Below, piece after piece: positions 12,162 through 20,728 of a stretch of 40,321 bases of DNA. The notes below the pieces were generated by a model. The model ran no database searches. It had not been told where the DNA came from and saw nothing but the letters and a program-made list of their open reading frames with translations. Every line of letters begins with the position of its first letter. Positions within the stretch are counted from its first letter, which is position 1. Origin of the DNA: Trebouxia sp. TZW2008 (Eukaryota; Chlorophyta; Trebouxiophyceae; Trebouxiales; Trebouxiaceae); the NCBI GenBank assembly GCA_002118135.1, contig BDIU01000250.1, positions 309 through 40,629 on the forward strand, in the 5' to 3' direction. The translations under genes were made by a program, and so were the position numbers.

Positions 12162-13577
12162 GTCACTACATGGTAAGGTGTGGAAGAAGCGCGCAGCTGA
12201 AATACGTGTGGTGCATGGACCACATGACGCAATCTGCTTGCATGACGACCACGTTGTGATCAGAATGTATGCAGCGAGATGGTGATAGATGACAAGAGAC
12301 TGAGCATGCAGCAATGCTGATCAGTAAGTAGCAGGCATCTGAGGGGACAGTGTTGAGCTTGTAGCGCTGTTGACCAAAAGTCAGCATTCCAAGTCCCACA
12401 GTGAGCATGCAGCAATTGCACCAACATCCAACAGGTGCCTTGGGTGTACTATTTGAGCATGTGAGTTGAGAGCTCACCTGGACCTGCTGTGGTACCTCCA
12501 ACAGCAGCCAAAGCATTGCTAAAGAAGGTTGCAATGTTCTGCTCATTTGCTGTTGGCGGAAGCCCACCCACATAGATCCGCCTTGCGTGCCTGGTTGCTT
12601 GCTGTGATGGCGGTTGCACCTGACCTGCAAGTTTGCAAAGTCTGCTTTCAGCATGTTGCTGACCTAGCAATATCGATGATAGTTACATAGGTCTGCCTTG
12701 CATGCCTCATCGCTTATCGTGACGGCAGGTTTGCTTGACCTGCAGGTTTGCAAAGCCTGCATTGAGCAGCATACTGTCTCCAGCGCAAATGCTGAATCTG
12801 TGTGACTAACATCTTGATGCCGATGCATCTTGATGCTGAGTCATCTTGGAGCGAAGCCGAGCTCATTACTGAAAACACCGCAGCCATGTGACTGTACAAA
12901 GGAGGAGTCTTTTGCATATGCAGGTTGCTGCAAGGCTGTTTGGCCCATGTTGCGCGCACAAGCTGGCATGATCATGCAGCGCCGAGCAGCAGGTCTGCAT
13001 GTCCAACTTGCAAAATTACCAACGTTTGAACAATTGTTGTGGCTGTGTGCTCATTGGTGTTCTTCCCAGGCATTGGCAGAGAGACGTATCTGCAGCAAAC
13101 TTTACGTACGCCTGACAAGTACCTGCAGGAGCTGCGCTGAAGCCACTTGCAGCTGGTGCTGCTGCCGCTGCTGCTGCTGCCATGCCAGGGATAGCGCCTA
13201 CTCCAGGAATGACACCTCCAGGTGGCAGCACATCAAAGCCAGTCTTTCGCTCTCTTTTGCGTCTTGGTGGGGGCGATTCTGAACGTGATCTGTCTCTGTC
13301 TTTCCTGCTGCTATGCCTGTCTCTGCTCCTTGACCTTCTGCGACTATCACGCCTGTGCATGCAACAACAAAGTCTGACTTCCGGACGGCGGGAACAGCAG
13401 CGTTCAAAACAGGAAAGTCTGTTCGTGTACCTGCCTCCCCGATCCCGTCCTCCACCGGTATCTCGCCCGTCAAGCTGAGAGACCTACAGATCAAAACAAA
13501 TGTGCACAGCTGGACGACGAGAGCGAAACATAGCTGCGAGAAGCATTATAGACAGAGCAGCATACCAAGTCATTCAT
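7672..13577 (-). CDS. U2AF2: Splicing factor U2AF large subunit (U2AF65)
   Basis: Ten exons in phase give 434 aa: 13577-13566, 13483-13431, 13352-13123, 12624-12478, 12130-12065, 11183-11005, 10477-10335, 9337-9229, 8357-8187 and 7866-7672. The nuclear protein binds the polypyrimidine tract at 3' splice sites and recruits U2 snRNP. Seen in order: a short RS domain (RRRSRSRDRHSSRKDRDRSR); a GFDVLPPGG segment that resembles the small-subunit-binding region; RRM1 with RIYVGG and KFAFVEL; the linker VRRPNDYNPAA; RRM2 with RVFVGGLPYYL and KGYGFVVY; and a C-terminal UHM-type RRM with EEYNDIMEDMREEC and the RXF-like GRKF. The first coding exon is only 12 nt (MNDL). Several introns hold decoy exon-edge copies. 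Identification is firm; the Met and the linker acceptor at 8358 are the least certain points. Confidence 0.95.
8445..8935 (-). repeat. Four decoy acceptor copies upstream of the UHM exon of U2AF65
   Basis: Degenerate copies of the junction at 8357 (the motif around GCAGGAACACAACAG and the exon start encoding NMPNMNAPVIPP) recur near 8450-8580, 8600-8670, 8740-8800 and 8865-8930. The first repeats over 100 bp of intron plus exon, including the GGTGGAGCCTGGTAGAAT part. All precede the true exon in transcript direction. Confidence 0.88.
9105..9150 (-). repeat. Decoy of the 3' edge of the second RRM2 exon
   Basis: The segment around TTGCTCTTCTGACTG repeats the end of the true exon at 9337-9229, about 110 bp downstream in transcript direction. 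The donor is altered. Confidence 0.6.
9435..9780 (-). repeat. Decoy copies of the 5' part of the second RRM2 exon
   Basis: Copies at about 9440-9525 and 9590-9665, and a weaker remnant near 9720-9780, repeat the acceptor and start of the exon at 9337-9229. The recurring words are ATACCTG..., CACATCTGTGACTG and TTTGCACG. They are all upstream of the true exon, with decayed frames. Confidence 0.8.
10565..10710 (-). repeat. Decoy copy of the first RRM2 exon 5' edge
   Basis: The stretch at 10660-10700 repeats CTCCCACAAACACACGCTCA followed by TTGGCATCTATCATCT from the true exon that starts at 10477. The intron word CAGACAGACAGCAGAATCA is likewise duplicated (10483 and 10578). Confidence 0.9.
10870..10935 (-). 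repeat. Decoy copy of the end of the RRM1-RRM2 linker exon
   Basis: This repeats the coding segment AAIGLQPGGMGAQ (here VAIGLRPGGMGAQ) about 130 bp downstream of the true exon end at 11005. The donor GT is mutated to GA, so it is unlikely to be spliced. Confidence 0.9.
12134..12161. repeat. CA/TG dinucleotide microsatellite at a U2AF65 3' splice site
   Basis: About 14 CA repeats on the plus strand read as (TG)n on the transcribed strand. They end directly at the TGCAG acceptor of exon 5 (exon start 12130) and occupy the place of the polypyrimidine tract. Confidence 0.95.
12690..12780 (-). repeat. Decoy copy of the RRM1 exon acceptor region
   Basis: GACCTGCAGGTTTGCAAAGC near 12738 copies GACCTGCAAGTTTGCAAAGT at the true acceptor (12624). 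Further shared words (TGCCTTGC, CTGCATTGAGCAGCA) follow. It sits about 110 bp upstream in transcript direction. Confidence 0.8.
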
Positions 13578-14900
13578 GTTTGTCATCTGTGCTGCAGAGC
13601 TCGAGAGCGCTGACTTGGGAAGGTGACAAGCGCAAGAGGGCTAGACCTAATGAGAGATCCTTGGTCAGCAGCTGTCAAGTGACAACGGCCTTGTGGCTTG
13701 CGATCTAGCTTGACGCTTGCACGAGGTCACACCCAAACACCTTCCCAGTTTTGCGCTCAAGCTTGCGCTAAAGCAGCCGCAGATGCTGCAGTGTTTATCA
13801 GCGCCCTGTCGCCCTGTGTAGAGCTTCTATCTGCCCTGTCTGAATGTGTGTGGGTATGCCACGTGTGACTGCGTCTGATGTTTGCATGCATTTGCACATG
13901 CACGTATCAGACGGCAGCAGATACAAGGTAAGCAATTTTGCAATAGGTAGAAACCACTATACTATATCTCGCACCTCAGACTCAAATCAACTATCAAGAA
14001 AGTGCATGACAAGTGCAAGCAAGGGATCCCGAAAATTAGGAACGGTTCAACAACAGGAAATAAACTGTCAGCTCAGCAAACACATACACTACTAGCTAAC
14101 ACCTTGAGAAACACATGACTTGACAACTGCCTACAACCAGCAGCTAACATTGCTAACTTATGCTGCAAATCAGGCAGCTATACTGCATGATGACATTGCT
14201 CAAGGTGACAAAACATGTTTTGGTCTTGCAGAGATGTATCAACCTTTCACCACACATGCAAGCAACCAATGCAAGCTGAATGCTTGCATAGCTGAATTCT
14301 AAGAAAGAAGGGGCTAAGAAATGAAGCTGCAACTCACATTGTAAATATACACTACACATTATTACCAATTGCTGAAGCCTGAAGATCATGGCGCAATAGA
14401 AAAGACCAGCGCCATGATCTTCAGACGTGTGTAAATCTAAGTGAGCTGTGGTGATAAGACACGAGAATGCTGGGGTGTTGGCTGAGAACGAATTGAGTTG
14501 CCTGATCGATTGTCCAGCGCTTTGTTGAGTGATGTGTTGCGCTTGATGTGGTGCAACCTTCCATAAGCAATGTACTGCCAGCCTCTTTTACTGTTATGGC
14601 TGCCAAGCCTTGAAACCCTGAAAGCAAAACAAAGCCTGTCAGAAATCACATTTGCGAGACATCAGCAGCCTAATGTGTAATTCGTATGCAGTCAGTCCTC
14701 ACACTGATGATTATGCTTGCTGATTATGCTTGCAAAGACACAATGGAACACCCACCACCTGCCAGATGTCATGAAATGCACCCACTACATGCTGATGGTG
14801 TGCAGAAGCTGGCTTGAAACAAAGAAACAAAGAAACAATGCATCAGAACAACAACAAAGACAAGACGTGAGCGACTGACCAGAGGAGCTGGAGGCTCACT
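13578..14900. other. Intergenic region between U2AF65 and the first coiled-coil gene
   Basis: It holds the U2AF65 5' untranslated region and promoter at its left end and the 3' flank of the coiled-coil gene at its right. Short open frames exist on both strands without recognisable motifs or convincing splice sites. ATGATCTTCAG occurs in inverted orientation near 14384 and 14416, a possible weak hairpin. Confidence 0.4.
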
Positions 14901-16185
14901 TTACAGGACCTCTAGGCAGCAAGCAGGACTGCTGTTGTGCCTTGCAAGCTTCACAATAGGTCTGCAGAAAGTGCCCTTCTTGACACCAATGCTTTCTGCT
15001 TGCTGCTCAGCTGTGCAGTCAGGGCGCAAGGCACCATCAGGGACTTGAGCTGCATTCAGACTGGTGGCCAGCAAGCTGTCTGCACGCTCCAGTCGCGCCT
15101 GCATGACAAACATCGCCTGAGCCATTTACAATGCAGCTGCAAGGCATTTTGCAAAGTACACTCATTCTGAGGAAGCCATGTGAACCATCATGTTTGATAG
15201 TTGCGATGTAGCTGAATAATAGCCCATATGCGGATTCCTGAAACAGTGTGCAAATTCACTGAGCCATGTTTGGTGCATGATGGTTGCAGTATTCTCAAGA
15301 ATCATGGTAATGCAAGACATTCAGCAATGCAAAGACTATCAGCAGAAAGCAGCTCAACTGTACAAGCTGTCAACAGATCTGGCAATAGACCTGGCACTTT
15401 TACATATTAAGACAAGCAAAGACAAATGCAGAGCAGACCACAGCATCCTGCATGTTTGTGCATGGCTGCCCGAAGTACATGGACGAGGTGCCACAGTGCT
15501 GTCGTGCACACCTGTGTGATGAACAGCTCATGCTTGACCGCCTCCAGATCCCTGGCCTTCTGCTGAAGCTCAGCATCAAGAATGCATACAGCAGCGGTGG
15601 CCAAGCGTCCATTTTCACGTTCCCAGACAAGATGGGCTGTGAGTTGTTGCAACACAGCATTGCGCTTAGCAGTCTGCTGCATCTCATCACACAGCATAGC
15701 TGCTGTCTGGTCAAGATCTATCTCCACTTGAGCTGCTCTCTGCACCATGACATGTGAGGCGTCCTGCATCAGAAAGTTCAGCTCAATACAAAGCCCTATT
15801 GATCAGCAAGTGCAGAACCATAGGTGAGCAATGGTGATAGCAGCTGAGGAACGGCAGTCACCCGCACCTGATACAAGTGCTGGACTGCAAGCTGCGCCTG
15901 CAGCTTCTCTACTTGCTCGCAATCCTGCTGCTCTGCTGTGTTGCAACCCACACTGGCGCAACACTCAGATAGCTCGGCAACAGCTGTCATCTGCGCGACG
16001 AATATGCGTCACGAATGAGATATGTGTGATGCGTTGCAGCAAAGCTACAACGCCAACGATGTCCCAAACGCGTTGTACCGTACCTTCAGAAGCGTGTCTA
16101 TGAGCTTGATGCGATCAGCACAGGCAAAGGCCGAGCGTCCTTGTTGCGCACAACAACAAGGGCAGCCGCTATCGTCCGTGCTGAT
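14901..16185 (-). CDS. Coiled-coil protein of unknown function, paralogue 1 (5' end unresolved)
   Basis: Four exons in phase 0: 16185-16084, 15990-15868, 15763-15512 and 15098-14901 (stop), about 224 residues. I do not recognise the family. The middle exon (84 codons) is rich in Ala, Gln, Glu and Leu with heptad-like spacing, for example DLDQTAAMLCDEMQQ and DAELQQKARDLEAVKHELF, suggesting a long alpha-helical coiled coil. The last exon ends KLARHNSSPACCLEVL. The first exon is cysteine-rich (CPCCC) and has an in-frame stop upstream of its acceptor. So translation starts either in a still earlier exon or at the Met that opens the 15990 exon. A paralogue with the same exon plan lies about 3.6 kb away on the same strand. 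Confidence 0.65.
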
Positions 16186-18040
16186 CTGCAGAACACACTA
16201 TCCTGAGGAAAGAAGCAGGTCCTGTCGCCTCTTCTGTCGCCTTTCTGCTCAGCGGTACTGCCGACCTCGAGCTTACTTAATACCAAATCGTAGAGGATCT
16301 GAACACGGTTTAGGTAAGCGGCCCTGCCTTTCGATCAAAGGGCCCTGCCCTTTGCCCTTGTGACTTAAACGGCTGGCCCTTGCCTTTCACTTCAAGAGTC
16401 CAACTTGTGGGATGTGACCGCAAGGTTGCAGATTGTTTCAGTGTATCACAATGTAGGGGCTGACATGCAGTCAAGCTTTGCTGTGGCAGACTTCCTGCGC
16501 TGCTTACAGCGGCAAACTGTGTTGTGGCGCACAATCATAATGATGTGCGCTTAGTTTCTGAGTGCATACGCCTTCTCTGGCACGACAGCTGATGTAGCAC
16601 AGTCACAATGCACACTGCCTCAATTACGCAGACACCATCCATATGTCATCATCAAAGACTGCAATTCAGTTGGAAATAGTTGCTGGAGGATTGGGTGTGA
16701 AGTGCTTGAACTAGCTTTGTTGGGCTTGACATGTCAAGCAATGCAGCGTGTTATGCCCAACAAAGCTAGTTCAAGCACTTCAACAATTCTCAAATTGACT
16801 GACTGCAAGAGGCAACTGCAAAGGCGCTGGCTGCACTGCAGCGTGTCTTGCTTGCATCAATATGCTTGACAGGTGCACATGCACAACGCTATGACCCACA
16901 TCAGTATGGTCATGCTGTTCAAATTGGGTGGGCTTAGCAATGCTGCATCACGTGGCACCATCGTCACCGTCGCAGCTTGCTGCAAGGCCATGCACCACAG
17001 CGGCTAGCAGTTGGGCACGGCATTTTCATTGCCCAGGTGCTCTGCATACAATGCACTGACATATATGCTGACCATGCAGTGATGGTGTAGTGCAGAATGG
17101 TGTAATGTAAAATGATGTAATCCAGAATGGTTAAATGCATGGTGCTTTCATGCGGAGCCCAGAACAACAGCAGCAACCTCATCACCGCAATGCATTCTTA
17201 CATAGGATTAAAAATCTGTACTGCTTGTTGATCCAATCAGACACAACTTGAACCCTGCTGCTATTGCTTGCATGCTTACATAGACGCTTCTATATATGGA
17301 CAACAAAGCACACAGGAGTCAGTCCAAAAACTTGGGAATCCATTCTACAGGCTTTGTGTTTGGGAGGATAGTACATTCTTGCCAGCAAACGCAGCAAATG
17401 TCAAGCTGGACATATACCAGCAAATGCTTAGATGCTGTTGCTGGCAAGCACATCTCACTACAGCAGTTCACTTGCACAACACATGTCCCTACTCACACAA
17501 ACAACCAGCAAGTCCATATCAGCTTGCTGGAGTCAACATGACTCGCATCAAAATGAGACATTCTCCAAGCATTTCCCTATAAAGGCAGGAAATGCATCTT
17601 ACTATAGACTGCATTGTACATGGAACCCATGCAAGCAGAAACCTGCTTGCTTGCAGACTATTCTAAAGAAAACTTTGCATTTTGAAGCTGCAGCACTTGG
17701 CACTTACCCAACATATTACTAATAGGCTTGAGGTCAACGATCAAGAAGCAGATTTAGCATCAAGATTATTGACACTCAAAGATCAAGAGGCTCTGACACA
17801 CTCATGATCTTCATTAATTGATACCGCAGAACTGCAAGCACACTCTGCATGTCCTTGTCTTGACAGACTTTCTCAAATGATGTGCATGCAAACTATGAGC
17901 ACATGCTTTCTGCTGATAAAATTCATACCCTGCATCTGGGCGCTTTTGCTGCTGTTGCTGAGCAAATGCAAATGTTCGGCCTAGCATGACAAAATGGCAA
18001 AATGGTGAAATGACATTTCCATCTTCTTGTGCTGATCTGC
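16186..18040. other. Region between the two coiled-coil paralogues
   Basis: No gene could be supported. The left part should contain the 5' end of paralogue 1 and shows alternating GGCCCTGCC and CCCTTTGCC words near 16320-16400. A perfect inverted repeat is at 16698-16782. A diffuse TGGTGTAATG-like short repeat lies at 17085-17140. Open frames at 17268-17722 show no protein-like features. Confidence 0.4.
16698..16782. repeat. Perfect 28-bp inverted repeat (hairpin)
   Basis: Arms 16698-16725 and 16755-16782 are exact reverse complements, beginning TGAAGTGCTTGAACTAGC. The 29-nt loop itself starts with the palindrome TTGACATGTCAA. No gene overlaps it. Confidence 0.97.
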
Positions 18041-18044
18041 AACC

Positions 18045-18199
18045 TTTCGAAGTTTTGGTGACAAAGGGGCTGCTGTTGTGCTGAAAAAGCAAGCCCATTT
18101 CCCGAAACAAAGCTGCAGCTATTTGAAGACTTGATGAGCAAAGGGCTGCTGCTGTGCTGGAAAAGCGAGCCCATATCTCCAAAGGGAGTTGCATCCTGT
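18045..18199 (-). repeat. Two decoy copies of the paralogue 2 last-exon end
   Basis: The words GGGCTGCTGTTGTGC and GGGCTGCTGCTGTGCTGG at about 18065 and 18143 repeat the part of the last exon encoding ARHNSSP (near 18218). Each is followed by AAGCAAGCCC or AAGCGAGCCC. They form a short array of about 75-bp units downstream of the exon. Confidence 0.8.
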
Positions 18200-19778
18200 C
18201 TAGGCATGTGTGAGCAAAGGGCTGCTGTTGTGCCTGGCAAGTTTCTCAGCTGGAGCAGATACACTGGTTGTGATGAGTCCATCATGCTGTGCCTGCTGTG
18301 TTGGTGCTTTGGTGAGCTTGGACTCAACTGCATCTGCCTCAGTTGCATCTGAAGTCTTGGCTAGGATGTGATAGGCATGCTCTAGCTTGGCCTGCATGAG
18401 GTGAATGAATGTGATTCACCAAGCACATACAAGATCTGAGAAATAGCAGGGCTCAGACGCGATTTTGTCTGACTCAGGTGCATCTAAGATCTTGGCTAGG
18501 CTGTGATTGGCGTGCTGTAGCTTTGCCTGCATAAGGTGCAATGGATGTGATTCACCAAGCGCATACAAAGTCTGAGAAATGGCAGGGCTCAAGACTCAAT
18601 TTCGTCCAACTCAGGTACATCTAGGGTCTTGGCTAGGATGTGATTAGCACGCTCAAGTTTCGCAATGCATGAGTTGCAATGCGTGAGTTGCAATGCATGC
18701 GTATAGGCAAAACATAGCATAGCAAGAGTGTGAAAGCGCACATGTTTCGGCTTTGCATGCATGAGTTGCAATGACCCTGTTTCAGCAGACGCATTTGAAG
18801 TCCGAAACATGGCAGGACTATGCGGTAAGTGTGCTGTGGCAAGCTGTGACAAGAGAGCAGAAGTTGGCAGGCAACATTTGCAAGGCAACATGCACAAGCA
18901 TGGTGGCGTGTGTTCTAATGCTCCTGACTGCAGTGGTGCAGCAGAAAACAATGACTGCATGACTGGGGTATCGAGAAAAGTGAAAGGAAGTTCTGCTTGT
19001 GCTCAAGACATATGGGGTGGTCTCACAGCTCTGGCGGAGGGTTTACATGCTCCAGTCACGCAGAACATTGCAAAATCAGCAAAATGCAGGTGCGCAATGA
19101 TAAAAAATTCAGGCGCAGAAACGGAGACAGTGATGAAGGCTGACGTCGAATTACCTTTGTGATGAAGAGCTCATGCTTTGCAGAGTCCAGATCAAAGGCT
19201 TGCTGCCGCAGCTCAGCATTAAGGATGCGCACAGCAGCCATAGCAAGCTGACCGTGCTCACGCTCCCAGGCAAGATGTCCCTTGACTTGGTGGATAGATG
19301 CGTCAAGCCTGGTGTTCTCTTGCATCTCGTCACACAACATGGCAGCTGTCTGGTCCAGGTCAACTTCTATCTGTGCTGCTCTCTGAACCATGACATGTGA
19401 AGCATCCTGCAAGGAGGAAATCTGGTCGGCACAAATTCAAAGTGCATGGCACGGAGGGTGATGCACTGCAAGCAGCTACAGCCTTGAAAAGCTCAATTTA
19501 CAGCCATGGCAAGCTTTGGCGAAAGATTTGCAGACGAAACAAGCCCTCTGCATATGCCCCATGCCTACTATATGTCTCACCTGATACGCATGTTGCATGG
19601 CCAGTTGAGCCTCGAGCGTCTGCACTTTTGTCAAGGACATATGCTGCGCTGATGCGCTGTGATCTGCGCAGTAATTAAGCTCATTTGTCACATTTGCCGA
19701 CAAGTCAGCTACTTACGGTGTGTTCGACGCGACGAAAGTGCATAGCTTAAACGCACCATACCTGAGCACGCGCCTAGA
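18200..19778 (-). CDS. Coiled-coil protein of unknown function, paralogue 2 (5' end unresolved)
   Basis: Exons 19708-19581, 19406-19155 and 18391-18200 (stop TAG) join in phase. An earlier exon ending at 19762 is likely, reading LARADREGSLGACS, but its start was not resolved. The middle exon is exactly 252 nt, as in paralogue 1, and begins DASHVMVQRAAQIEVDLDQ against DASHVMVQRAAQVEIDLDQ. The end KLARHNSSP is also shared. The sequence has diverged elsewhere, while open frame and splice sites persist, so both copies may be active. The predicted product is mainly alpha-helical coiled coil. No function is assigned. Stops in the most upstream homologous segment could mean a pseudogenised or moved 5' end. 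Confidence 0.6.
18420..18700 (-). repeat. Decoy copies of the last-exon acceptor of paralogue 2
   Basis: Two copies, about 105-120 bp apart (around 18470-18540 and 18600-18680), repeat the start of the exon at 18391: AKLxHAxHxLAK followed by an Asp-Ala/Val-Pro-Glu stretch. The intron words CACCAAGCxCATACAA and AGAAATxGCAGGGCTCA are duplicated with them. A further TTGCATGCATGAG remnant lies near 18755. Confidence 0.88.
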
Positions 19779-20499
19779 GAGCCTTCGCGATCAGCACGGG
19801 CAAGTGTAAGGTGTCTCAGAAAGTATCAAAAGCAGCTCGACCTTGTACGTGCTGATCTGTGGAGTATGCTATGCGCAGGCGCTGATAGGAGGCCTTCTGT
19901 GCAGGTACAGTACAGCTTTGAAGTACGGGAATATGCATGCAAGTTAGTCATATGATCAAATTGCCCTAAATCTTGCGCTGTTTGCTGGTTTGAATGATTG
20001 ATCGTCTCCTGCAGATGCCCCTGGCCCTGCTACTATTTGCCATTGAGCGCTACCCTGCAGCTGCTATGGCTAACCAGCTACAGCTGCATGTCTCAGCAGA
20101 CTCTTCACAATGTGTGCTAGGTGTTGATGCTGGCTGCCACAGTATGGGCTGAGTCTCTTTTCTGTTTTGCTGAAATGTGTCTCTGAATTGAGACTGCGCA
20201 CTGCATGCGTGCAGTGTCATGTCATTTTTATTTGCACATTGTAAAACTCATCGGATACCCCTTTTCTTTGAAAACAGAAGGTGATTACGAGCATGATGCG
20301 CTTTGGCTGAAGCATGAAACGCAATGCCACGCAGTCGTTTGCTGTCATATTTGTTCGATGCGTCTATCAACAAAATACTGCGTGCTTTCAAGAGACATGA
20401 GCTCTCACACTAACCATTGTCGTCAGAACCGCCTAGACATTGGCACAAGCGCCCTGTCACTGCCATCCCAGGCATTTTGAAAAGATTCAAAGAAGCAAC
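19779..20499. other. Region between paralogue 2 and the SURF1 terminal-exon array
   Basis: It contains the unresolved 5' part of coiled-coil paralogue 2. Short homology to the paralogue 1 exon at 16185 is visible as CAGATCAGCACG near 19855. Beyond that there is unassigned sequence with no convincing gene; a 91-codon frame at 20205-20480 has no recognisable feature. Confidence 0.4.
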
Positions 20500-20728
20500 A
20501 GGCTGTGCTATTGCGCCCTGTGTGTTCTCAGAATTGCACACGCCATAGATTTTGATGCTGCAGACAGAGTACACCAAGTCAAGGCGTACTTTCTATGATA
20601 ACCAGGCTTGAAGTTGATTATTGCGCCTTGCGTTTCCTAAAGATTGCATACGCCATACGTCCTGTCGCTGCAGACAATGTTTACCCAGTCAAAGCATAGT
20701 TTCTGTGATTTTTTAAGCTGTATTTTCA
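20500..20728 (-). repeat. Two extra copies of the SURF1 C-terminal exon end
   Basis: Units of about 110 bp (20612-20727 and 20500-20611) repeat the last 30 codons of SURF1, including HRNYALTWYTLSAATG. In the nearer copy TGGTAT has become GGGTAA, creating a stop. The farther copy stays open as HRKYALTWCTLSAAS to its own stop. Both lie downstream of the SURF1 stop. Confidence 0.93.

Noticed and set aside
13182..13708. Plus-strand open frames over the U2AF65 RS exon
   Set aside because: They are antisense to the Arg/Ser and Ala-rich codons of U2AF65 and have no features of their own.
20205..20480. 91-codon plus-strand frame with several Cys and His
   Set aside because: No recognisable zinc-binding spacing, splice sites or start context; treated as chance.
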